NCBI RefSeq assembly: GCF_032062135.1
Contig: NC_092859.1
Location: forward strand, 65,462,466 to 65,526,465
Source of the DNA: Pyxicephalus adspersus
Taxonomy: Eukaryota; Chordata; Amphibia; Anura; Pyxicephalidae
Reading direction: 5' to 3'
DNA length: 64,000 nucleotides
Below, piece by piece: positions 11,176-21,599 of this stretch; the stretch's first letter is position 1; every line of letters begins with the position of its first letter. The notes under the pieces are model-generated. The model was not told where the DNA came from and ran no database searches. It was given only the letters and a program-made list of their open reading frames with translations. A program made the translations under genes and the position numbers.

Positions 11176-14100
11176 GAATGAATACAGACCATGAAAGTGG
11201 GGCCTCTTAATCCTTCCTATTTTTGGTTTAGAAGCAGGAGGTGTCAGAAAATTTACCACGGGGATAACTGGCCACAGAGTGGCACAAGGACATAGTGTGG
11301 AGGTGGCGGCAGCATCAGGAGGCCACAGAGTGGCACAAGGACATAGTGTGGAGGTGGCGTGGCGGCAGCATCAGGAGGCCACAGAGTGGCACAAGGACAT
11401 AGTGTGGAGGTGGCGGCAGCATCAGGAGGCCACAGAGTTGCACAATGACAGAGTTTGGAGGTGGCTGCAGCATCAGAATTTTAGGAATGAATACAGACCG
11501 TGAAAGTGGGGCCTCTTAATCCTTCCTATTTTTGGGTTAGGAGCAGGAGGTGTCAGAAAATTTACCACAGGGATACCTGGCCACAAAGTGGCACAAGGAC
11601 ACAGTGTGGAGGTGGCGGCAGCATCAGGAGGCCACAGGGTGTTACAAGGACATAGTGTAGAGGAGGCGGCAGCATCAGGAGGCCACAGAGTGGCACAATG
11701 TCAGAGTCTGGAGATGGCAGCAGCATCAGGATTTTAAGAATGAATACAGACCGTAAAAGTGGGGCCTCTTAATCCTTCCTATTTTTGGGTTAGGAGAAGG
11801 AGGTGTCTGAAAATTTACCACAGGGATAACTGGCCATAGTGTGGATATAATCCTTCCAATTTTTGGGTTAGGAGCATGAGTGGTAAGAAAATTTACCACA
11901 GGGATAACTGGCCACAGAGGGGCACAAGGACATAGTGTGAAAGGTGTCGGCAGCATCAGAAGGCCACAGAGTGGCACAAGGACATAGTGTGGAGGTGGCG
12001 GGGAGGTGTCAGAAAATTTACCACAGGGATAACTGGCCACAGAGTGGCACAAGGACAAAGTGTGGAGGTGGTGGAAGCATCAGGAGGCCTCCGAATTGCA
12101 CAATGACAGAGTCTGGAAATGGCAGCAGCATCAGGATTTTAAGAATGATTACAGACCGTGAAAGTGGGGCCTCTTAATCCTTCCAATTTTTGGGTTAGGA
12201 GCAGGAGTGGTAAGAAAATTTACCACAGGGATAACTGGCCACAGAGTGGAACAAGGACATAGTGTGAAAGGTGTCGGCAGCATCAGAAGGCCACAGAGTG
12301 GCACAAGGACATAGTGTGGAGGTTGGCGGCAGCATCAGGAGGCCACAGAGTGGCACAATGACAGAGTCTGGAGGTAACAGCAGCATCAGGATTATAAGAA
12401 TGATTACAGACCGTGAAAGTGGGGCCTCTTAATCCTTCCTATTTTTGGGTTAGGAGCAGGAGTTGTCAGAAAATTTTCCACAGGGATAACTGGCCACAGA
12501 GTGGCACAATGGCAGAGTATGAAGGTGGCAGCAGCATCAGGAGGCCACAGAGTGGCACAATGACAGAGTCTGCAGGTGGCAGCAGCATCAGGATTTTAAG
12601 AATGAATACAGACCGTGAAAGTGGGGCCTCTTAATCCTTTATAATTTTGGGTTAGGAGCAGGAGGTGTCAGAAAATTCACCACATTGATAACCGGCCACA
12701 GAGTGGCACAAGGACATAGTGTGGAGGTGGCGGCAGCATCAGGAGGCCACAGAGTGGTTCAAGGACATAGTTTGGAGGTGGCGGCAGCATCAGGAGGCTA
12801 CAGAGTGGCACAATGACAGTGTCTGGAGGTGGCAGCAGCATCAGGATTTTAAGAATGAATACAGACTGTGAAAGTGGGGCCTCTTAAACATTCCTATTTT
12901 TGGGTTAGGAGCAGGAGGTGTCAGAAAATTTACCACAGGGATAACTGGCGACAGAGTGGCACAAGGACATAGTGTGGAGGTGGTGGCAGCAGCAGGAGGC
13001 CACAGAGTGGCACAAGGACATACTGTGGAGGTGGTGGCAGCATCAGGAGGCCACAGAATGGTGGCAGCAGCATCAGGATTTTAAGAATGAATACAGACTC
13101 CTATTTTTGGGTTAGGAGCAGGAGGTGTCAGAAAATTTACCACAGGGATAACTGGCCACAGAGTGGCACAAGGACAAAGTGTGGAGGTGGTGGCAGCATC
13201 AGGAGGCTACAGAGTGGCACAATGACAGAGTCTGGAGGTGACAGTAGCATCAGGATTATAGGAATGATTACAGACCGTGAAAGTGGGGCCTCTTAATCCT
13301 TCCTATTTTTGGGTTAGGAGCAGGAGTTGTCAGAAAATTTACCACAGGGATAACTGGCCACAGAGTGGCACAATGGCAGAGTCTAAGGGTGGCAGCAGCA
13401 TCAGAATTTTAGGAATGAATACAGACCGTAAACCTGGGGCCTCTTAATCCTTAATATGTTCACGTTAGGAGCAGGAGTCAGAAAATTTACCACAGGGAAA
13501 ACTGGCCACAGAGTGGCACAAGGACATAGTGCGAAGGAGGCAGCATCAGGAGGCCACAGAGTGGCACAAGGACATAGTGTAGAGGAGGCGGCAGCATCAG
13601 GAGGCCACAGAGTGGCACAAGGACATAGTGTGAAGGAGGCAGCAGCATCAGGATTATAAGAATGAATACAGAGCCTGAAAGTGGGGCATCTTAATCATTC
13701 CTATTTTTTGGTTGGGAGCAGGAGGTGTCAGAAAATTTACCACAGGGATAACTGCCCACAGAGTGGCACAAGGACATAGTGTGGAGGTGGCGGCAGCATC
13801 AAGAGGCCACAGAGTGGTACAAGGACATAGTGTAGAGGAGGCGGCAGCATCATGAGGCCACTAAGTGGTAAAAGGACATGTTGTAGAGGAGGCGGCAGCA
13901 TCAGGAGGCCACAGAGTGGCACAATGACAGAGTCTTGAGGTGGCTGCAGCATCAGGATTTTAAGAATGAATACAGACCGGGAAAGTGGGGCCTCTTAAGC
14001 CTTCCTATTTTTTTGTTAGGAGCAGGAGGTGTCAGAAAATTTACCACAGGGATAACTGGCCACAGAGTGGCACAATGGCAGAGTCTGAAGGTAGCAGCAG

Positions 14101-15907
14101 CATTAGGATTTTAGGAATAAATACAGAACGTGAAAGTGGGGCCTCTTAATCCTTCATTGTTTTGGGTTAGTAGCAGGAGGAGTCAGAAAATTTACCACAG
14201 GGATAACTGGCCACAGAGTGGCAAAAGGACATAGTGTGAAAGGTGTCGGCAGCATCAGGAGGCCACAGAGTGGCACAAGGACATAGTGTGGAGGTTGGCG
14301 GCAGCATCAGGAGGCCACAGAGTGGCACAATGGCAGAGTCTGGAGGTGACAGCAGCATCAGGATTATAAGAATGAATAGAGAGCGTGAAAGTGGGGCCTC
14401 TTAATCCTTCCTATTTTTGGGTTAGGAGCAGGAGGTGTCAGAAAATTTACCACAGGGATAACTGGCCACAGAGTGGCACAATGGCAGAGTCTGAAGGTGG
14501 CAGCAGCATTAGGATTTTCAGAATGAATAAAGACCGTGAAAGTGGGGCCCCTAATCCTTCCTATGTTTGGGTTAGGAGCAGGAGGTGTCAGAAAATTTAC
14601 CACAGGGATAACTGGCCACTAGAGTGGCACAAGGACATAGTGTGGAGGTGGCGGCAGCATCAGGAGGCCACAGAGTGGCACAAGGACATAGTGTAGAGGA
14701 GGCGGCAGCATCAGGAGGCTACAGAGTGGCACAATGACAGAGTCTGGAGGTGGCAGCAGCATCAGGATTTTAAGAATGAATACAGACTGTGAAAGTGGGG
14801 CCTCTTAATACTTCATATTTTTGGGTTAGGAGCAGGAGTGGTAAGAAAATTTACCACAGGGATAACTTGTCACAAAGTGGCACAAGGACATAGTGTGGAG
14901 GTGGTGGCAGCATCAGGAGGCCACAGAGTGGCCCAATGACATAGTGTAGAGGAGGCGGCAGCATCAGGGGGCACAGAGTGGCACAATCACAGAGTCTGGA
15001 AATAGCAGCAGCATCAGGATTTTAAGAATGAATACAGACCGTGAAAGTGGGGCCTCCTAATCCTTCCAATTTTTGGGTTAGGAGCAGGAGGTGTCAGAAA
15101 ATTTACCACAGGGATAACTGGCCACAGGGTGGCACAAGGACATAGTGTAGAGGTGGCGGCAGCATCAGGAGGCCACAGAGTGGCACAAGGACATAGTGCG
15201 AAGGGGGCAGCAGCATCAGGATTTTAAGAATGAATACAGACCGTGAAAGTGGGTCTTCTTAATCCTTCCTATTTTTGGTTTAGGAGCAGGAGGTGTCAGA
15301 AAATTTACCACAGGGATAACTGCCCACAGAGTGGCACAAGGACATAGTGTGGAGGTCAAGGCAGAATCAGGAGGCCACAGAGTGGCCCATGGACATGCTG
15401 TGGTTGTGGCGGCAGCATCAGGAGGCCACAGAATGGCACAATGACCATGTTTGGAAATGGCAGCAGCATCAGGAGTTTAAGAATGAATACAGACCGTGAA
15501 AGTGGGGCCTCTTAATACTTCAAATTTTTGGTTTAGGAGCAGGAGGTGTCAGAAAATTTACCACAGGGATAACAGGCCACAGAGTGGCACAAGGACATAG
15601 CATAGAGGTGGCGGCAGCATCAGGAGGCCACAGAGTGGCACAATGACACAGTCTGGAGGTGGCAGCAGCATCAGGATTTTAAGAATGATTACAGACCGTG
15701 AAAGTGGGGCCTTATAATATATCAAATTTTTGGGTTACGAGCAGGAGGTGTCAGAAAATTTACCACAGGTATAACTGGCCACAGAGTGGCACAAGGACAA
15801 CTGTGGAGGTGGCGGCAGCATCAGGAGGCCACAGAATGGCACAATGACAAAGTCTGGAAATGGCAGCAGCATCAGGATTTTAAGAATGAATACAGACTGT
15901 GAAAGTG
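11174..15907 (+). repeat. Higher-order minisatellite containing a 28S rRNA fragment
   Basis: The 4.7 kb array is built from two parts. One is a 51 bp monomer (CACAGAGTGGCACAAGGACA ... GCAGCATCAGGAGGC) present one to three times per unit. The other is a segment of about 107 bp (GATTTTAAGAATGAATACAG ... ACCACAGGGATAACTGGC) once per unit. The second part matches the eukaryotic 28S rRNA stretch running through GAATACAGACCGTGAAAG, GCAGGAGGTGTCAGAAAA and TTACCACAGGGATAACTGGC, recognised from knowledge of 28S. I count about 20 copies of the rRNA part (for example near 11180, 11741, 12410, 13271, 14384, 15037 and 15693), some truncated. The monomer is the reverse complement of the minisatellites in hAT1 and hAT2, so the array is taken as the internal part of a minus-strand hAT whose 5' end follows at 15908. 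Confidence 0.9.
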
Positions 15908-15991
15908 GAGCTAAAGTGAACTGAGAATATATTTGTATTTTTGTACTAAAATATGTCACTATATATATATTTGTNNNNNNNNNNNNNNNNN

Positions 15992-16029
<38 letters not shown>

Positions 16030-16640
16030 TATATGTCACGTCAAATATACACGTGCGTGTATATTTTTCTGGATATATAAATTGATGGAATGACAGAGCT
16101 GTATAATGGCTATTTAGATCCCCAAATAATCTTTCCCTGCACTTGTAAATCGCTTTTCTAGCACTGTCCCTAGCACCTTCTGACCTCTCTCAGTGCACTA
16201 AGATGCTGTGAAATGATTCCTCCCTATGCTTTCCCTGCACTTGTAAATCACTTTTCTAGCACTGTCCCTAGCACCTTCTGAGGTCTCTCCTTGCACTAAG
16301 ATGCTGTGAAATGATCCTCCCTATCCTTTCCCTGCACCTATAAATCGTTTTTTAAAATTTTTTAACACAATCAGGTTTCTCTTAGCGCCTACACACGTCT
16401 CTCCCTGCACTCAGAACGCTGTAAAATGTCCTAATCCAAGATGGCTAAGGCTATTCAAAGGGGAGTGACATCACAGGGCCTGCTGCTGATTGGCTGCATG
16501 CATGGCATTATGGGTCCTCCCGCCTTCGCAGTGTAACTGCCATTTTAGAAAAAATTGCGATTCTTTTCAACGAATCGCGAGGAAATTCGGATTTGTTTCG
16601 AATCAAATTTTTTCTGAAATTCGGATCGAATTCTACTTCG
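15908..16640 (-). mobile_element. hAT3: 5' end of a hAT1/hAT2-family copy
   Basis: Read leftward from 16640, the sequence matches the 5' leaders of hAT1 and hAT2. It shows CGAAGCTGACGAAGTAGAAT, the AATTGCG and CATCTTGGATTAGGACATTT region, and two to three copies of the 98 bp leader repeat (ATTTCACAGCATCTTAGTGC). The start of the AT-rich 74 bp leader repeat, with a TA microsatellite, lies next to the array. The first ~17 bp of the terminal repeat are absent, because the copy ends at TCGA and is followed at once by Penelope sequence. The whole transposase gene is missing: the leader joins the minisatellite near 15908. An assembly gap of 17 N occupies 15975-15991. Confidence 0.85.
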
Positions 16641-17410
16641 TCAGCTTCGAGCAAACCACTTCCCAGGACTAAACGAAATGTTTAGCTTTAAACCATTTTT
16701 ACATACTTGATTCTGTACATTTTGGATACTTACTGTCTAGGATTGTTATAAATGCTATCTCTAGAACCATACTTCATTTTATGTCATTTTTCAATATTTG
16801 ATTATGTATGTGTGAACTTCCAATCATTATATTATCTATAGTATGATTCTAATCATCATATTAACTATATTTGTAATTATATGTTCATTCATATCTGAAT
16901 CTATTTCCTTAAATACATTGACAAACTGTATTTATAACTTCTCCTATATACCAGGTCCACAATCAGAGCTCTTTCATCCACACTACCCAGGGTGTCCCCC
17001 AAATACAGGCTGACTTGCGGGGACAGGAGCATCAATTTCTCATAGTTGCAGCATAAAGTGGGGGGAAAGGGTCCCTGTCCCACCCGCTTTGAGTTCCCGC
17101 ATGAGCCAGTTCTGTTGGATGAACTCGCTTTGCCCTGGATGCGCATCATTTGATGCACTCCAGCAGGCCACTGAGCCGGCCTGAATCTGGGGACACCTTC
17201 CTTCTGTTGACGTCTTCTGAATGGGAGGATCCCCTTGGGAACACCCCCTGTCCCTGGCGAAGCCCACATGTTCTGACATTCCTCCACGTCAGTGACTGCC
17301 TCATGGCAGAGGTAAACTTCTGGAACGCCGCCTCCCATACCCTATATGGAGGCGACTCCTGGAAGTTTCCCTTTGCACCCACTCGGCATCGTGCCAGCTA
17401 CACACACAGA
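16641..17410 (+). repeat. Penelope 3' region, right arm of the inverted repeat
   Basis: Reverse-complement counterpart of 8335-8855, starting GCAAACCACTTCCCAGGACT and ending near GTGCCAGCTACAC. It represents the 3' non-coding end of a second, plus-strand Penelope copy with no coding part, or the other half of a rearranged one. Compared with the left arm it carries an insertion of about 250 bp (about 16833-17087). Its junction with hAT3 at 16640/16641 is exact, with no target duplication visible. Confidence 0.8.
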
Positions 17411-17719
17411 GCGTGGCTGCCGTCTCTGTGCTCTGACACTACAGGATCTGAAGGTACATCTAATGCATACAGACTTATTTATTATATATATATTTTTTCT
17501 TATGATGATCTTAAGATGGAGTTTTTAAGATGTTAGCAATTTATTACCCATTATCACCATATACTTACCTTCCATTATTGTGCAAAATAACTAATAGCTA
17601 TACTTTTGAACCTCTTTTACTACATCTCAGTTGTTTATTATATATACTTATATTATCGTAGGTCATTTTGTGGGCCCTCTTGTGTTTCCAGTTGTTTCTA
17701 ATTATTGATTTGTTATGTA

Positions 17720-18210
17720 TTATGAGAAGTAATCATTCATACAAAATATGTTGTTGCCAAAAAAAACCTTCTTTTTGCTTTTTTACTTTGACGTAATTGT
17801 TTTCTGTATGACTTTATCAGTCTTTCATATCATTGTATAAGAATTTTTTGCACACTCTTCTTTTCAACTCTGTCGCACAGCAATTTGTTCAAGTTGATGT
17901 CTGGACTTTGACTAGGCCATTGCAACATCTTGATTGTTTTCTGTTTTTCTTTTATTATTGTCTTCTACAATTATCTATTTTTTGACTTTCCACAATTTCC
18001 ACAGTGATCCTGGGGCTTTTGTACAGATGGCCTCAAACCTAACCCTAAAATACTTTGGTATACAGACAAGTTCATGGTCAACTCAACAGGGTGCCCAAGT
18101 CCTGTGGTTGCAAAGCCCAAATCACCCCTCCACCACAATGCTTGACAGTTGGTATGAGGTGTTTGTGCTGATATTTTCAAATTGTGAACTTTAAAATTTA
18201 CCATGCTAAC
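17720..18210 (-). pseudogene. Tc1/mariner transposase C-terminal fragment
   Basis: The minus-strand translation gives a Tc1-type catalytic region. It shows ACFATTGLGHP-like residues near 18080-18120, SVYQSILG and VRPSVQ-like residues near 18030-18060, then WPSQSPDIN near 17920, the conserved block preceding the last catalytic acidic residue. The tail YERLIKSYRKQL near 17820 matches the end of Tc1 transposases. The N-terminal DNA-binding half is absent, and frameshifts and stops interrupt the rest. The plus-strand wording (CCAAGTCCTGTGGTTGCAAA) is familiar from vertebrate Tc1 repeats. Confidence 0.82.
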
Positions 18211-18242
18211 TGAGGCCTTTTATTAGCAGCACTACTAGCTAT

Positions 18243-19170
18243 TAGTGTTGGTCGAACAGCTGAGTGCTCGATTCGGCAGCTATTTGATCGAATAGACCAA
18301 TATTTTCCGGGCGATCGAACGCCCGATATTTTCCGGGTGATCGAACGCCGAGTTTGAACACCAATTAATTCTATGGGGAGGCGGAATTCAGGTTTTTTTC
18401 AGGACTGTGTAGAACTGCAAAAGCAATCAGGGGAGCAAAGCTGACAGCTCCGCTCCCCTGATTGCTTTTGGAGCCCTAGCGTAACTTTAGTATGTGTTCT
18501 TGGATAGAGATTCACTATTAGTGTTCTTGAATAGAGAATCTCTATTCAAGAACACATACGGAACAGCAGTTCATCTGCAGTCACAGCTAATTGGAAGCAG
18601 TCGCGTGCCTCCTTCAATCAGCTGTCACCGTAAAGTTCCCACAGTCACTGGGCTGTACTTATCACCCCGGTGACCATGGGAACTAAACTGCAGATGAACT
18701 CTTGATGGAGAAACTCCATTGAGAGTTCATCTGCAGTCACAGCTGATTGAAAGCACTTGCGTGCCTCCTATGAGCTGTGTTGCTGTGAGCGCAAGTTCCC
18801 ATGCTCCCCGGGCTGTACTTGTCAATAATAAGTACAGCCCAGTGACCGTGGGAACTGAACTCAGATGAACTCTTAATGCAGAAACTCCATTGAGAGTTCA
18901 TCTGCAGTTACACAGTGATCCTGGGGCACTAGAGGTTTATTACCTCTAGTACATGGGGATTGCAAACAGGAGGATTCCCTTGGAACCCTTGTAGTGGATT
19001 CTCAGGGCTGCAATCATTCTTGCATTCCTGGAAATCCTCCTGTTTGCGACCCCTGGGCACCTCTAGTGCCCGGGGATCGCAGTGGAACTGCAGATTAACT
19101 CTCAATTGAGTTTTTCTATTGAGAGTTCATCTGCAGTTCAGTTCCCACGGTCACCGGTCGGAAAAACTCA
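18243..19170 (+). repeat. TAGTGTTGGTCGAA-family repeat, copy 1, palindrome-rich
   Basis: Starts TAGTGTTGGTCGAACAGCTG and carries the CGATTCGGCAGCTATTTGAT block shared with 20918-21590 and, inverted, with 58190-58296. The body contains several near-perfect hairpins: AGTGTTCTTGAATAGAGA against its complement near 18520-18560, and GATGAACTCT...AGAGTTCATC near 18690-18735, 18865-18905 and 19090-19135. No transposase is present. It is probably a non-autonomous DNA transposon; the right border is uncertain. Confidence 0.65.
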
Positions 19171-20140
19171 CTATCAATATTTAGATAGTATTAGTCTTAA
19201 TAAAATGGTGCTGTTCCCAAAACTTATGTATATCCTGCAAACCTTGTCAATTATGCTGAAACAATTCGATCTTCATGCTTTGGGGCTTTATTTGGGCTGG
19301 AAGACATGTCAAGCATCAACACATAGTACAAAAATCTACGAAAAATGGCCTTAATTTTCCTGATCTGGAATTATATGACTAGATATCTTTAATTTTGGCT
19401 CCATTCAATTATTTTCTACAAAGACTCTGATATAGAACATACCTAATTTGAATTTAGTCCTATGTACTGCATATCCACAAATACTGTTTGCCTTAATTTG
19501 TTACTTCCAATCAACTTCATGCTGGTTTGTTTGGCATACAATTAGAGGTAAACATCAACTGAAGAGACAATCTTTCCTTTTCCTTTTCTTGGACTTTCCA
19601 CAATTTCCTGCAAAATTTTCCTGCAAAAATTCTCATTGAAGGCTTACAAATTGTCTCCTATAAAGACATTTTAACTACAATGTATTTGTAATATGGAGAG
19701 ATTGTTGGTAATAATGATGTGATGATCTGTAATTATTACTTATTCATTTGTATTTGTCCTTTTACTGCCCGTTATTTTGTTCAAATTTTACTCAACTACT
19801 GCTGACTGAAACAGCACTATTATATATTATGCCTTTATTATACAATCTGTGTACTTCTCTCTTTACATGTTTTGACTTAGCTCATTTGATTCAGGACTCG
19901 GAAGCTTTCTCGCCTTTGTCTTGTTCTCCATTCAAAAAAATATTTACTTATACGTTTTGAGACAGTGACTGGAAAAGTAGTAGAAAATCTTTATATTTTG
20001 CCTAGGTTTCTTTCATATACAATGTACTAGGCTACAGGAAGTGGATATCTCAACTAGGAAACGCTGGGTGAGATATCAGAAATCCAGGAAAGTTGGGTTG
20101 CTTTAGCAAAACATTGTTTGCTGAGGACTTTGGTAAATGG
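19171..20140. other. AT-rich intergenic stretch, nothing recognised
   Basis: No domain-bearing frame or repeat terminus was found. A few short open frames (63-90 codons) show no family resemblance. Confidence 0.5.
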
Positions 20141-20608
20141 TGTTGTCGGGTCTGGATTTTTATGGAGCAGGTTGATAGTGGGGCTCCTCATTCCCTTTCT
20201 GTCCAAAACAGGTTTCCTATATAGCTCCCAGCCAGGTGATGGAGATCAGCTCATTTCTGGGCTATAAAGGTCTGCACTATGAGCATGTGTATGTGGGGGG
20301 ACTGGTTGAACAGACTGGCTTTCACCATTGCTGCTGAAGTCTGCTAAAATGACAAAAAGGACACTGTAAGTTTACTTTAAGTTGTGTCGTGTGGCTGGTA
20401 GTAAGCCGCCTGTATAGAAAGGGTGATCTTGTGTTTAGTTAGTGCTCAGCTGAGCAGGAATTTATTTTGTGTTTTTGCCTGTGTGTCAAGGCATTAAATT
20501 TTGCTTGTGGATGAAAATAAAGAAAACAGGCAAATCCCTATGTGAACTGTACCGTTGTGTCACTGTCTCTGACTGCTGTGCCTACCACTATTGAGCTGAC
20601 CCCCCACA
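20141..20608 (+). repeat. Candidate solo LTR
   Basis: The segment begins TGTTGTCGGGTCTGG and ends CCCCCCACA. It has a TATA-like GCTATAAAGG near 20262 and a polyadenylation-like AAAATAAAG near 20514, in the order expected of an LTR. No second copy exists in the window and no flanking duplication was seen, so this is a suggestion from architecture only. Confidence 0.4.
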
Positions 20609-20917
20609 ACGTTTACACATTCTCCATGTGATCATACAGTAATGTAAGATTTTTAATGGCTATCGACGCCATATCAGAGTCAGAAGGCTTCCCCCACATA
20701 CAGTCTGTTTTTCAGCGGGTACACAAGGACAAGGGAACATTCTGTTTCTTTTCTTGTCATATCATAAATACTTTGGAACTGACTGGTTTATTGTAAGAGT
20801 GCCTTCTAATGACTCTCTGGTCCAATTATAAAGTTTTATTATGCCCTTTTGGCTGGCATCCCTTGATTTCTTCCTGTTAGCTGATAGCTTACTGTCAGCT
20901 TGTGTCTGTGTGTTGTC

Positions 20918-21590
20918 TAGTGTTGGTCGAATATCTCACTATTTGATTCGGCAGCTATTTGATCAAATAGTGAGAAATTGTCCGGGTGATTGAATGCCGA
21001 ATTCGAACACCATTGAATTCAATGGTGCGAGAAGTTGTTTTTTTTTAGGGTCTTTTAGGGGCTTCAAGAGCAATCAGATTGCTCCTGCAGCCCTTTACTT
21101 ATTTTATGTGTTGTTGGATAGAGTTTTTCTATCCAAGAACGCATAGTACAGCACTGCAACAGCTATTGCTGTTGCCGCGCTGTGCTACTACTATGTTTTC
21201 TTGGATAGAGTTTCTCTATCCAAGAACTATAGGTGATGAATAGGGACTTGTCCCTATTCATTACCTGTAGTGACCTGTGTTCTTGGATAGAGAAACACAT
21301 AGTAGTAGCACAGTGCAGCAACAGCGATCGCAACGACGGGAGGATTCCCACGGCTGCACAGCCGGGGGAAGCATAATGTCATTGTGGGATAACCTGTAAA
21401 AAAAAAAGGTAAAAAAACACAAACATTCAGAAAAATACTTTGAAATTAATTTTTATTTTTTCAACACATTTAAAAATTAAATTTTTTTTTCCACAAATTT
21501 TTATCTTGGAATACCATGTTTTTCAGGTCGGGTCTATGCAAGTTCGAACAGCCATATTTGGGTCGAATATAAGGACAACATAAGGCCTTT
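20918..21590 (+). repeat. TAGTGTTGGTCGAA-family repeat, copy 2
   Basis: Starts TAGTGTTGGTCGAATATCTC at 20918 and shares the GATTCGGCAGCTATTTGATC and AATTCGAACACCATTGAATT blocks with copy 1. Internal hairpins involve TTGGATAGAGTTTCTCTATCCAA near 21190-21225. The 3' part (GTTCGAACAGCCATATTTGG, GTCGAATATAAGGAC) may be the other terminus. Non-coding. Confidence 0.65.
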
Positions 21591-21599
21591 TATTGCAAT

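Noticed and set aside
11174..15907. CRISPR-like array of regularly spaced repeats
   Set aside because: Eukaryotic context, repeats of 51-107 bp without unique spacers, and the units are explained by minisatellite and 28S sequence.
16901..17338. A 145-codon minus-strand frame
   Set aside because: It lies in the Penelope 3' non-coding arm; the corresponding frame in the left arm is different in length and not preserved.
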